This document shows positions 1 through 7,891 of a DNA stretch of 13,932 nucleotides, piece by piece (within the stretch, counting starts at the first letter, position 1; each line of letters starts with the position of its first letter). Location: the NCBI GenBank assembly GCA_002491165.1, contig DKVK01000106.1:1-13932 (forward strand). The letters run 5' to 3'. Under the pieces are notes generated by a model. That model was given only the letters and a program-made list of their open reading frames with translations. It was not told where the DNA came from and searched no databases. The translations under genes and the position numbers were made by a program. Source of the DNA: Porphyromonadaceae bacterium UBA7180 (GTDB lineage: Bacteria > Bacteroidota > Bacteroidia > Bacteroidales > Muribaculaceae).

Positions 1-1
1 C

Positions 2-2515
2 GGCATCCATACCGGCGAGAGCATCGTGGTGGCGCCGTCGCAGACCCTCTCGAACGAGGACTACCATACGCTGCGCAAGCTCGCCATCAAGATTATCCGC
101 CATATCGGCATCGTGGGCGAGTGCAACGTGCAGTATGCCTTCGACCCCGAGTCGATGGACTACCGCGTGATAGAGGTCAACGCGCGCCTGTCGCGCTCCT
201 CCGCGCTGGCGTCGAAAGCCACCGGCTATCCCCTCGCCTTCGTGGCCGCGAAGCTCGGCCTCGGATACGGCCTCTTCGACCTCAAGAACTCCGTGACGAA
301 ATCCACGTCGGCCTTCTTCGAGCCGGCGCTCGACTATATCGTCTGCAAGATACCGCGCTGGGACCTCGGCAAGTTCCACAACGTGGCGCGCGAAATCGGC
401 TCCTCCATGAAGTCGGTGGGCGAAGTCATGGCCATAGGCCGAACCTTCGAGGAGGTGATACAGAAGGGCCTGCGCATGATAGGCCAGGGGATGCACGGCT
501 TCGTGGAGAACAAGCAACTGAACGTCAGCGACATAGACAAGGCCCTGAGCCAGCCCACCGACAAACGTATCTTCATAATAGCCCAGGCCCTGCGCCGCGG
601 ATACACCGTGGAGCGCATCCACGAACTGACGAAAATCGACCTATGGTTCCTCCAGAAACTGAACAATATAATGCTCACCTCGCGCGAGCTGGACAAATAC
701 GATAGCATAGAGGAACTTCCCGAAGACCTTCTGCGGCTGGCCAAACAGCAGGGATTCAGCGACTTCCAGGTGGGACGCGCCCTCTACGGCGACCGCATGA
801 AGAAGGAGAGCGAGCAGCTCAGCGACCTCGTGCGCGCCACCCGCAAGAAACTCGGCATCGTCCCCGTGGTGAAGCAGATAGACACCCTCGCCGCCGAGTA
901 TCCCGCGCAGACCAACTACCTCTACCTTACCTACAACGGCGAGGAGGACGACATAGAATATGAGAACGACCACCGATCCGTAGTGGTGCTCGGCTCCGGC
1001 GCATACCGTATCGGCAGCTCCGTGGAGTTCGACTGGTGCGGCGTAAACGCGCTGATAACCGTCGCCAAGGAGGGATGGCGCCCCGTGATGATAAACTACA
1101 ATCCGGAGACCGTCTCGACCGACTACGACATGTGCGACCGCCTCTACTTCGACGAGCTTACCTACGAGCGCGTGATGGACATCGTGGAGCATGAGACTCC
1201 GCACGGCGTAATCCTCTCGACCGGCGGCCAGATACCCAACAACCTCGCCGTGCGCCTCGACGCCGCCAAGGTGAACATCCTCGGCACGCAGGCCCGCGAC
1301 ATCGACAACGCCGAAGACCGCAACAAGTTCTCGCAACTCTGCGACTCGATAGGCGTGGACCAGCCCCGCTGGGCAGAACTCTCGTCGGCCGACGCCATCG
1401 ACAAGTTCGTCGACGAGGTGGGATTCCCCGTGCTCGTGCGTCCCTCCTACGTGCTCTCGGGCGCCGCGATGAACGTTTGCAGCAACGAGCAGGAGCTCAC
1501 CCGCTTCCTCAAGCTCGCCGCCGACGTCTCGAAACAGCACCCCGTGGTGGTCTCCTCTTTCATCCAGGAAGCCAAAGAGATAGAGATGGACGCAGTGGCA
1601 CAGGACGGCGAGATAAAGCTCTACGCTATAAGCGAACACATCGAGTTCGCGGGCGTCCACTCAGGCGACGCCACCATACAGTTCCCGGCACAGAAGCTAT
1701 ATGTGGAGACAATGCGCCGCATCAAGAAAATCTCCGGGCGCATAGCCAAGGCGCTGCACATCTCCGGCCCGTTCAACATACAGTTCCTCGCCAAGAACAA
1801 CGACATAAAGGTCATCGAGTGCAACCTCCGCGCCTCGCGCAGCTTCCCCTTCGTCTCCAAGGTGTCTAAACAGAACTTCATCGACGCTGCCACCCGCGTC
1901 ATGCTCGGCAAGAAAGTGGAACGTGCCGGCGGACCGGCCTTCGACTTCGACTATGTGGGCATAAAGGCGTCGCAGTTCTCCTTCTCGCGTCTGCAAGGCG
2001 CCGACCCTGTCCTCGGCGTGGATATGTCATCCACCGGCGAGGTCGGTTGCCTCGGCGACGATACCTCCGAAGCCATCCTGAAGGCCATGCTCTCGGTGGG
2101 TTATACCATCCCGCGCCACGGCATTCTGCTCAGCAGCGGAACGGCCCGGCAGAAAGTGTCGCTCCTCGACTCGGCGCGCCTGCTCCACAAGAAAGGCTAT
2201 ACCATCTACGCCACCGAGGGGACACAGCATTTCCTGAGCGAGAACGGCGTGCCCGCCATCCGTGCCTACTGGCCCGGAGAAGAGGGTAAACCGCAGATTG
2301 TAGATATGCTCCACAACCGCGAGATAGACATGGTGGTAAACATCCCCAAAGACCTCACGCCCAAGGAGCTGAGCAACGGCTACCGCATACGCCGCACAGC
2401 CGTTGACCTCAATATCCCGCTGATTACCAACGCACGGCTCGCTTCGGCCTTCATCACGGCCTTCTGCACCATGAGCCTTGACGACATTAAAATCAAGTCC
2501 TGGGACGAATATTGA
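2..2515 (+). CDS. carB: Carbamoyl-phosphate synthase large subunit, 5'-truncated by window edge
   Basis: This enzyme makes carbamoyl phosphate from ammonia (supplied by CarA from glutamine), bicarbonate and two ATP, for pyrimidine and arginine synthesis in the cytoplasm. The reading frame is open from base 2 (GIHTGESIVVAP) and 837 residues are visible. By comparison with E. coli CarB (about 1073 aa), roughly 240 N-terminal residues are missing. The visible parts, in order, are the end of the first ATP-grasp domain (LSRSSALASKATGYPLAF, KSVGEVMAIGRTFEE), the oligomerisation domain, the second biotin-carboxylase-like half from about base 977 (VVLGSGAYRIGSSVEFDW, NPETVSTDYDMCDRLYF), its ATP-grasp (RPSYVLSGAAMNV, SGDAT, VIECNLRASRSFPFVSK), and a C-terminal MGS-like regulatory domain from about base 2120 (YATEGT, NIPK). 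The second half reads more like animal CAD/CPS1 than E. coli CarB. The start and any carA neighbour lie outside the window. The family call is secure. Confidence 0.97.
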   Translation, partial: GIHTGESIVVAPSQTLSNEDYHTLRKLAIKIIRHIGIVGECNVQYAFDPESMDYRVIEVNARLSRSSALASKATGYPLAFVAAKLGLGYGLFDLKNSVTKSTSAFFEPALDYIVCKIPRWDLGKFHNVAREIGSSMKSVGEVMAIGRTFEEVIQKGLRMIGQGMHGFVENKQLNVSDIDKALSQPTDKRIFIIAQALRRGYTVERIHELTKIDLWFLQKLNNIMLTSRELDKYDSIEELPEDLLRLAKQQGFSDFQVGRALYGDRMKKESEQLSDLVRATRKKLGIVPVVKQIDTLAAEYPAQTNYLYLTYNGEEDDIEYENDHRSVVVLGSGAYRIGSSVEFDWCGVNALITVAKEGWRPVMINYNPETVSTDYDMCDRLYFDELTYERVMDIVEHETPHGVILSTGGQIPNNLAVRLDAAKVNILGTQARDIDNAEDRNKFSQLCDSIGVDQPRWAELSSADAIDKFVDEVGFPVLVRPSYVLSGAAMNVCSNEQELTRFLKLAADVSKQHPVVVSSFIQEAKEIEMDAVAQDGEIKLYAISEHIEFAGVHSGDATIQFPAQKLYVETMRRIKKISGRIAKALHISGPFNIQFLAKNNDIKVIECNLRASRSFPFVSKVSKQNFIDAATRVMLGKKVERAGGPAFDFDYVGIKASQFSFSRLQGADPVLGVDMSSTGEVGCLGDDTSEAILKAMLSVGYTIPRHGILLSSGTARQKVSLLDSARLLHKKGYTIYATEGTQHFLSENGVPAIRAYWPGEEGKPQIVDMLHNREIDMVVNIPKDLTPKELSNGYRIRRTAVDLNIPLITNARLASAFITAFCTMSLDDIKIKSWDEY

Positions 2516-2525
2516 TTTTAACACC

Positions 2526-2560
2526 CCCCGGTGACGGATTGCGCCGCCCGGGGACTCTTT
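2526..2560 (+). terminator. Possible carB terminator
   Basis: Ten bases after the carB stop, CCCCGG (2526-2531) can pair with CCGGGG (2548-2553) around a 16-nt loop, followed by ACTCTTT. The stem is short and GC-only, and the T-run is interrupted, so this is a weak intrinsic terminator at best. Confidence 0.35.
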
Positions 2561-2581
2561 ACTTACGTATTCCGGAAAGTT

Positions 2582-2612
2582 AAGGCCGGTCTTAAGGACA
2601 ACGGCCGGCCTT
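2582..2612 (+). terminator. Second hairpin after carB
   Basis: AAGGCCGG (2582-2589) is perfectly complementary to CCGGCCTT (2605-2612) across a 15-nt loop. No T-run follows, so it may stabilise an mRNA end or act with the hairpin just upstream rather than terminate alone. The region between it and the next start (2613-2666) is AT-rich; I see no TAnnTTTG promoter in it. Confidence 0.3.
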
Positions 2613-2666
2613 GACCAACGGAAACGAGAATCAAATATATTATAAACAACATAACGCCCACACACC

Positions 2667-3086
2667 ATGAAGAAAATATTATCAGTCCTCCTGCTTACGG
2701 TCTGCCTTATAACCATGGGCTTCTCCGCAGAGGCCAAGACAACAAAAGGAAGCAAGGCTAAAGCCCGCACAACCCAGACGGTAAAGGTTCGCAATAACGC
2801 GGAAGGATACCCGGATCCCACCGGGCACGCATATCAGGTCACCTGGCCCGGGGGCGGCATGAAGTACACTTTCTCGCCTGACTGCCAGATGCGCATCGAA
2901 ATCAAGGGCTACCACGGCCAGAATAAGACTGACAATGTTTTCTGGGTACAGAACGGCTACGAAATCTATCTCTACAATGACCGCAACGGCGCTCCCATAC
3001 GCACCCTCGTACTCACGAAGAACGGACGCGTGATATACGTAGCCGATGACAACGCCGAAAGTCTGAAACTCATAATTGTGAAGTAA
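2667..3086 (+). CDS. Small secreted protein of unknown function
   Basis: This is a 139-residue protein I do not recognise. Residues 1-23 form a clear Sec signal peptide: MKK, a hydrophobic core (LSVLLLTVCLITMGF), then a likely cut after AEA. Cys13 sits inside the hydrophobic core without a proper lipobox, so a lipoprotein is unlikely. Mature residues 24-43 are rich in Lys, Thr and Arg (TTKGSKAKARTTQTVKVR). The rest alternates polar and hydrophobic residues with many aromatics (TWPGGGMKYTF, VFWVQNGYEIYLY, GRVIYV), as in a small beta-sheet domain. It ends in a beta-like strand, LKLIIVK. The ATG was chosen because it begins the signal peptide. The gene stands alone, 151 bp after carB and convergent with miaA, and is followed by a strong terminator. 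The export call is firm; no function can be assigned. Confidence 0.85.
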   Translation: MKKILSVLLLTVCLITMGFSAEAKTTKGSKAKARTTQTVKVRNNAEGYPDPTGHAYQVTWPGGGMKYTFSPDCQMRIEIKGYHGQNKTDNVFWVQNGYEIYLYNDRNGAPIRTLVLTKNGRVIYVADDNAESLKLIIVK

Positions 3087-3144
3087 AAATCCCCCGCAGA
3101 GAAACGCCAAAAACAAATTCTCCGGGATAATACCCACCACATCC

Positions 3145-3179
3145 TCCCCTTTTCCGTCATCCGGAGAAGGGGATTGTTT
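3145..3179 (+). terminator. Intrinsic terminator of the small secreted protein gene
   Basis: CCCCTTTTCCG (3146-3156) pairs with CGGAGAAGGGG (3162-3172) around TCATC, with one G·U pair, and T3145-A3173 closes the base. TTGTTTA follows at once on the plus strand. The minus strand has no T-run on the other side, so the direction fits the gene ending at 3086. Confidence 0.75.
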
Positions 3180-3239
3180 ATTGGAGGGATAAAAATTGCA
3201 AGCGAAAGAAGCCGCGAACATGGAGCGCACTTTTCCAAC

Positions 3240-3310
3240 CTGCGTAAAAGCACCGCTCTTGTAAGGCAGCCGGGGAGGCCTACCCTCCATATACGGGTGC
3301 TTCGGCGCAG
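3240..3310 (-). other. Structured region downstream of miaA
   Basis: Just past the miaA stop, two nested helices can form: CTGCG (3240-3244) with CGCAG (3306-3310), then, after a symmetrical 3x3 internal loop, AAGCACC (3248-3254) with GGTGCTT (3296-3302). Inside, GGAGG (3274-3278) pairs with CCTCC (3284-3288). Read on the minus strand, the second helix ends in GGTGCTTTTA. It could therefore be a branched 3' end or terminator for the miaA transcript. No known RNA family is recognised. Confidence 0.35.
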
Positions 3311-3317
3311 TGCTATT

Positions 3318-4235
3318 TCAGTTGTTCCCAATCAGGGACAGGGCTTGTGCAAGGAAGGCTTCGGCGGGGAGGTCGTACGCAAGCCAGTTAATCTTGAAAC
3401 CGCGTCGCTCCATGCCGCGGAACCATGTCATCTGGCGTTTTGCGAACTGATGGATGGCTATTTCGAGGCCATCGCGCATATCCTGGTATGTGCGGCGCCC
3501 TATCAGGTATTCCGTAACGAACTTATATTCGAGGCCATAGTAAATCAAATCCTCGGCCGGAATGCCGCTGTCGAGCAACCGTCGCACCTCCTCTACCATA
3601 CCGTTGCGCAGCCGCTGGTCAAGGCGGGAGGAGATGCGCTGCCGGCGGCTGTCGCGGTCTATGTCTATGCCGATTATCACGGAAGGCCGGGGGGTAGCTG
3701 TCTCTCGGCGCGAATTGCGGGCGGCTTCGGGGTTGTCGGCGTAATAAGTCTCGATCTCTATGGCACGAATGGCGCGCGCACAGGTATCTACATCAGTAGT
3801 ATTGTGCAGGCGTTTCATCGAAGCGAGTATGTCGGTCAGCTCGGCGAGCGTCTTACCGGAGAGGCTTTCGCGGAGCTCCTTGTTTTCGGGCACTTCCGGC
3901 AGACGTATTCCGGCAAGGACCGTCTCCACATACATACCGGAGCCTCCGCAGAGCAGGGGCTGGAGTCCCCGGCCGCGCATATCCCGTTCCGCAGCCTCGT
4001 AATCACGTACAAAGCGGTGCAGGTTATACTTCCCGCCGGCGTCGGCTATGTCTATAAGATGATAAGGAACGTCGCCATATTCGTCGAGGTCTTTTCCGGT
4101 TCCCAGCGTCATTCCGCGATACACCTGCCTCGAATCCGCACTTATGATTTCGGTACCGAGTGCACGCGCGAGTTCCACTGCCCTCCGGGTTTTCCCGGAG
4201 GCGGTAGGACCTACGACGGCTATCACGGGTTTCAT
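3318..4235 (-). CDS. miaA: tRNA dimethylallyltransferase (isopentenyltransferase)
   Basis: The enzyme transfers a dimethylallyl group to N6 of adenosine 37 in tRNAs reading UNN codons. The protein has 305 residues, normal for the family. It opens with MKPVIAVV and the P-loop GPTASGKT (residues 9-16), then the catalytic/tRNA-recognition segment ADSRQVYRGM (33-42, with Asp34), YHLIDI (58-63), CGGSGMYVE for prenyl-donor binding, and the C-terminal QFAKRQMTWFRG around 263-274. Residues GTGKDL replace the commoner GTAKP after the DSRQ segment. A longer in-frame reading upstream to 4331 lies inside the preceding gene and lacks family similarity, so the ATG at 4233-4235 is the start. That ATG overlaps the stop of the upstream membrane-protein gene (ATGA), implying translational coupling. 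Bacteroides species carry two miaA paralogues; which one this is cannot be told from the window. Confidence 0.95.
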   Translation of the reverse strand: MKPVIAVVGPTASGKTRRAVELARALGTEIISADSRQVYRGMTLGTGKDLDEYGDVPYHLIDIADAGGKYNLHRFVRDYEAAERDMRGRGLQPLLCGGSGMYVETVLAGIRLPEVPENKELRESLSGKTLAELTDILASMKRLHNTTDVDTCARAIRAIEIETYYADNPEAARNSRRETATPRPSVIIGIDIDRDSRRQRISSRLDQRLRNGMVEEVRRLLDSGIPAEDLIYYGLEYKFVTEYLIGRRTYQDMRDGLEIAIHQFAKRQMTWFRGMERRGFKINWLAYDLPAEAFLAQALSLIGNN

Positions 4236-5581
4236 GAACGGATATTCGAGCTTTGGCCGAGGAGGCGCCGCCAGAAGCGTTTGAACGCAAAGAACGGAAT
4301 GTCGGCATTCAACATGGAAATCTGTATCCACTTGTCGTCCTGGAAATCGAGCGACGAGTTGCGCACGTCTATGAGGTTGAAGCTCGGCTCGTAGGAGTGG
4401 AGTTTGTTGCGGCGGTACCCGCGCTCGTCATACTTTTTGTACGTGAGGATTATGGTAGATAGGCGCGTAGTATCTATCACCGATAGCGGCGCCAGCTGTC
4501 CCGGGTCGGTGCTGTAAATGTGCTTTATCCTCTCGTAGTCCATCCACTCGCCGGATACCTGAAGCGTGGGCAACGCGCCGTTTTCGTCGGGGTCGAGGAA
4601 GTAGAAGTAACGCATCACGGCACGGTCATGGCTGCCGAACTTACGTCCGTAGAAGAAACGGAGCTCTCCCTCACGGCCCGTCTGCGAGCTTATGATGCGC
4701 TTCACGTCGCTGAGCGCTATACCGGACACCTCGCGATGGGTGAAGAACGGTGTGTCTATTACCTTGCCATATTTCGACGAAGGGTCGACTTTTTCAGGAT
4801 TTACATACACGTTGTTACCGCAAATCACATAGAAGCGGAGGTAAGTCTTCGAGTCGTTGTCGGATATTTCGCTCTCGTTGATGATATCGCCGGAGACCTT
4901 CAGGTCGAGGTAGAGGTTATAGTAACGCACGGCGAAGTAAACCTCGTCGGCCACAAGGCCGAGTATCACTATCCACAAGAAGACGTAGTGGTCACGCTCG
5001 TTGATATTGATATTGACGTAGAAAAAGAGGTAATAACACCACACGAGGACCGAAAGGAAGCCGAAAATGCAAAGCAGATACTTCATCTGCAGGTGCGACT
5101 CGTAGCGGAAGATGTGCTCGATCTTGTTGCGGTTAATCTCGTCGGCGTATGAGAGGCGGCAGGTCTTGCATAGGCTGAGCCGGTCGCGTTTCAGGTAAAT
5201 GAAAAGGATGGTGAGGAACGCTATCGGGAGGTATGAGAGCGCGGGGAGATAGAGGTCGGAGGAGGATACGAGTTCGTCGGGGATGGAAACGCCGGATATC
5301 TTCCACCAGTCCGCTATGTCGGCGATGATGCATAAGAAGGCGTTGAGCACCATCGAGAGTATGATGGCGTAGGGAATCAGAATGCAGTTGCCGCCGCGGT
5401 TGCGCTTCGACAGGGTCATGCCGTAGAGAGCCCCGGCGCAGACGAGGTCGATTACCGGAGTGAGCTGGTCGGGCAGAATCCGGACAAGGGAAAGCATCAC
5501 TATAACCATAAAGATGCTTATGGCCAGTGTCTTCCAGAAGCCGTATATCTGGAACGGGTCTATTTTCTTAAGTTCGTCCAT
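4232..5581 (-). CDS. Unknown multi-pass membrane protein with cytosolic-type C-terminal domain
   Basis: This is a 449-residue protein not recognised as any named family. Hydrophobic segments at about 18-36, 40-57, 66-88, 111-130, 168-189 and 199-219 suggest six membrane spans, with no cleavable signal peptide. A CKTC pair (Cys138, Cys141) lies in the basic loop after the fourth span, where it could bind a metal or form a disulfide. From about residue 225 to the end the protein is soluble-looking: acidic and serine-rich near 233-246, then mixed sheet/helix (TYLRFYVICGNNVYV, ELRFFYGRKFGSHD, AVMRYFYFLD), ending in a basic tail FKRFWRRLLGQ. The gene follows the peptidase gene by 85 bp and overlaps miaA by four bases, so it is probably co-transcribed with both. 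A membrane location is well supported; a role in tRNA modification is not shown by the coupling alone. Confidence 0.85.
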   Translation of the reverse strand: MDELKKIDPFQIYGFWKTLAISIFMVIVMLSLVRILPDQLTPVIDLVCAGALYGMTLSKRNRGGNCILIPYAIILSMVLNAFLCIIADIADWWKISGVSIPDELVSSSDLYLPALSYLPIAFLTILFIYLKRDRLSLCKTCRLSYADEINRNKIEHIFRYESHLQMKYLLCIFGFLSVLVWCYYLFFYVNININERDHYVFLWIVILGLVADEVYFAVRYYNLYLDLKVSGDIINESEISDNDSKTYLRFYVICGNNVYVNPEKVDPSSKYGKVIDTPFFTHREVSGIALSDVKRIISSQTGREGELRFFYGRKFGSHDRAVMRYFYFLDPDENGALPTLQVSGEWMDYERIKHIYSTDPGQLAPLSVIDTTRLSTIILTYKKYDERGYRRNKLHSYEPSFNLIDVRNSSLDFQDDKWIQISMLNADIPFFAFKRFWRRLLGQSSNIRS

Positions 5582-5617
5582 TTTTAAGCTTTTTTTATAT
5601 CCGGAGTCCGGGAGCTG

Positions 5618-5643
5618 CCGGAACCGCCTATGGCGGCGTCCGG
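5618..5643 (-). other. Intergenic hairpin between the peptidase and membrane-protein genes
   Basis: CCGGA (5618-5622) pairs with TCCGG (5639-5643), and CCGCC (5624-5628) with GGCGG (5632-5636), around a TAT loop. No T-run follows on either strand, so it is more likely an mRNA-stability or partial-attenuation structure than a full terminator. Confidence 0.4.
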
Positions 5644-5666
5644 TCTATGCTCCGAGTCGGGGGGAA

Positions 5667-7850
5667 TCAGAGTCTGAGTTTAAGGAAGTCAACCACCTTA
5701 CGGTAGAGCATGGTGCGGGCGTTGCACATGCGGAGGCTATGCTCGAAGCCGGTGAAGGACATCATGTCGAAAAGCGTGCCTTCGGCGTTGAGTTTCGAGG
5801 TATATTTCAGAGTGTTATAGTAGTGGACATTATCGTCGCTCGTGCCGCTCATTATGAGCAGGTGTCGCTTCATGTCCTTGGTGCGGTTCAGGGCCGAGGC
5901 CGTTTCGTAACCGCCTTCGTTCTGTTGGGGAGTCAGCATATAGCGCTCGGTGTAGATCGAGTCGTAGAAACGCCAGTCGGTTACGGGAGCCATGGAGATT
6001 CCGGCCTTGAAGGGGTTGGCGGGGTCGGAGAGTTCCATGAGTGTCATATATCCGCCGTAGCTCCAGCCGAAGCAGGCCATGCGGTCGGCGTCGATGAAGG
6101 GGAGGGAGGCGAAGTGTCGTGCGGCGGCGAGCTGGTCTTGTGTCTCATATTTGCCGAGTTCGCGGTAAACGGCGTTGGCCCACCCGCGCGTGCGGTTGCC
6201 GGTGCCACGGCCGTCCACACATGCCACGACGTAGCCTTGCGACACGATATAATACAGTCCGTCGAGTTTCCAGCGGTTGAGAACCTCCTGCGAGTCCGGG
6301 CCGTTGTATTGCCACATCACGAGGGGATACTTTTTCGACGGGTCGAAGTCTGCCGGTTTTATCATGTATGCGTTCATCTCCAGGCCGTCGGCGTTCTTCA
6401 CGGTGAGGAACTCGGCCTTCGGGAGCCGCGCGTACTTGGCGGCATACTCCGCGTTGAGGTTGATGTCGGCTATCTTGCGGTTGCCGGAGGTGGCATGGAG
6501 GGTATAGCGGTTGGGGGTCGAGACGTTGCTGTAATTGCGCACGTAGTACTCGAACGTCTTGCTGAACCATGCGTTCTCCGTCCCGTCCTCGGGGTTGAGC
6601 ATCGTGATATTGCCGCGGGCGTCTACCTTTGCCACGTTGCGGTTCTGCGGACCGCGCTGTGTGGTCTGCACATAGACCGTTCCCTTCGGGTCGCGCCCGT
6701 AGAGGTTGGTCACATTGAAGTCGCCTTTGGTCACCTGTCGTTGCAGGGTGCCGTTGTAGTCATACTCGTAAAGATGGCGGAAGCCGCTGCGTTCGCTGCC
6801 GATGAGGAAGGTTGTCTTGCCGTAGTCGAGCATCTGGTAGGCCGACGGCGAGAGCCATGCCTCGCTGGTGTCGGTATAGATGAGCTTCGCAACGGTGGAG
6901 GCGGGGTTCACGGCGAAGAGCTGTAGCTTGTTCTGGTCGCGGTTCAGGACCATGGCCATTACGGTCTTGCCATCGCCGGCGAAGTCGACGGACGGGATGT
7001 AGTCCTTCTCCCCTACCGGGAGATCCATCGTCTTGGTGACGCGGTTGTTTATCTCGTAGGAAAGGAGGCTGACAACGGAGTTCTGATAGCCCGGCAGCGA
7101 GTATTTGTACTCGTATGACTCGGGATACGGGTCCGAGAGCGGGTCTTCGTCGCAGTAATCCTTATAGTCGTCGAAGCTGTAGACGGGGACATCTTTCTCG
7201 TCGAAACGCATGAAAACCAGTGTGTTGTCATCCGCCGAGAAGTGCATCGTGTTCTGCACTCCGAACTCCTCTTCGTAGCCCCAGTCCGGGGTGCCGTAGA
7301 TTATCTCGTTCCGCTTGCCGTCGGTGGTGATGGCGCGGTCGGTGTCATAGTCGAGGTTGGAGATGAAAATATTGTTGTCCCGCTGGTATGCCACCATCCG
7401 TCCGTCGTGGCTGAGGATGGCGCCGCGCTGCTTGCCTCCTTCCGAAACTTTTTTCAGCGTTCCGCGCGCTATGTCGTAGACATAATACTGCGCGTAGAAG
7501 CTGTACCGGTATATCTTCTCCGTGCTGTTCCAGAGCAGTATCTTGCGCTCGTTCTCAGAAAGGCGGAAGCCGTCGAAATCCTGTATCTTGACTTCACCTT
7601 TCACGGTGTTTATATCGAAGAGGGTCGAGGTCTTTTTGCCTGTCTTGTAGCTGAAGACCTCTATGGCGGAGCCGTCGTCGCTGATTGCGCAATAAGACAC
7701 GCCGTCGGCCATCGGGGTCATGTCCTTGATTCCGGGTACGGACGTGAGTTTCGGGTCACAGTAGTCTTCGGGTGTAAGTGTTTGCGCCGTTGCGCCGAGC
7801 GGAAGGAGTGCCGCGGCGGCTATGGGAATGATTCTGAGCAACTGTTTCAT
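5667..7850 (-). CDS. Dipeptidyl-peptidase IV, S9B family, exported
   Basis: This serine peptidase removes N-terminal X-Pro or X-Ala dipeptides and probably works in the periplasm. With the ATG at 7848-7850 it has 727 residues, close to Porphyromonas gingivalis DPP IV (about 720). A signal peptide (MKQLLRIIPIAAAALLPLGA, cut near ATA|Q) comes first. The eight-bladed propeller domain follows and contains DWGYEEEFG, whose glutamates (193-195) bind the substrate amino terminus in DPP IV. The alpha/beta hydrolase domain starts near residue 480 and carries MWQYNGPDSQ, VDGRGTGNRTRGW, the nucleophile Ser597 in GWSYGGY, the acid within SDDNVH (672-673) and His704 in GFEHS. In-frame ATGs at 7865 and 7892 are possible starts. 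The last overlaps the proS stop by one base but would place about 25 polar residues before the signal peptide. The gene is second in the proS cluster. Sister S9 enzymes (prolyl tripeptidyl peptidase) are the main alternative. Confidence 0.93.
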   Translation of the reverse strand: MKQLLRIIPIAAAALLPLGATAQTLTPEDYCDPKLTSVPGIKDMTPMADGVSYCAISDDGSAIEVFSYKTGKKTSTLFDINTVKGEVKIQDFDGFRLSENERKILLWNSTEKIYRYSFYAQYYVYDIARGTLKKVSEGGKQRGAILSHDGRMVAYQRDNNIFISNLDYDTDRAITTDGKRNEIIYGTPDWGYEEEFGVQNTMHFSADDNTLVFMRFDEKDVPVYSFDDYKDYCDEDPLSDPYPESYEYKYSLPGYQNSVVSLLSYEINNRVTKTMDLPVGEKDYIPSVDFAGDGKTVMAMVLNRDQNKLQLFAVNPASTVAKLIYTDTSEAWLSPSAYQMLDYGKTTFLIGSERSGFRHLYEYDYNGTLQRQVTKGDFNVTNLYGRDPKGTVYVQTTQRGPQNRNVAKVDARGNITMLNPEDGTENAWFSKTFEYYVRNYSNVSTPNRYTLHATSGNRKIADINLNAEYAAKYARLPKAEFLTVKNADGLEMNAYMIKPADFDPSKKYPLVMWQYNGPDSQEVLNRWKLDGLYYIVSQGYVVACVDGRGTGNRTRGWANAVYRELGKYETQDQLAAARHFASLPFIDADRMACFGWSYGGYMTLMELSDPANPFKAGISMAPVTDWRFYDSIYTERYMLTPQQNEGGYETASALNRTKDMKRHLLIMSGTSDDNVHYYNTLKYTSKLNAEGTLFDMMSFTGFEHSLRMCNARTMLYRKVVDFLKLRL

Positions 7851-7891
7851 AATTGTGTCATTCATTTTCAACTTTCTTTCCGGGTCCGGCA

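Noticed and set aside
641..1660. 339-codon minus-strand open frame inside carB
   Set aside because: carB is certain in this region, and the opposite frame shows no family motif or start context.
3245..3270. tRNA-Thr(UGU)-like stretch: AAAGCACC, then CTTGTAA as a 7-nt anticodon-type loop with a near-complementary stem
   Set aside because: The anticodon-type stem has a mismatch, there is no proper D arm, no GTTCGA-type T loop and no acceptor stem. The bases fit better into the nested helices of this region.
4236..4331. Longer N-terminus for miaA (32 extra residues)
   Set aside because: The added residues lie inside the upstream gene, lack family similarity, and the P-loop segment normally begins within ten residues of the start.
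3174..4394. 406-codon plus-strand open frame opposite miaA
   Set aside because: It is the mirror of a well-supported miaA and has no recognisable motifs. Long antisense frames are common in GC-rich coding DNA.
5460..6926. 488-codon plus-strand open frame opposite the peptidase and membrane-protein genes
   Set aside because: It covers two convincing genes on the other strand and their spacer, and its composition (runs of Val, Gly, His, Glu) is typical of a shadow frame.
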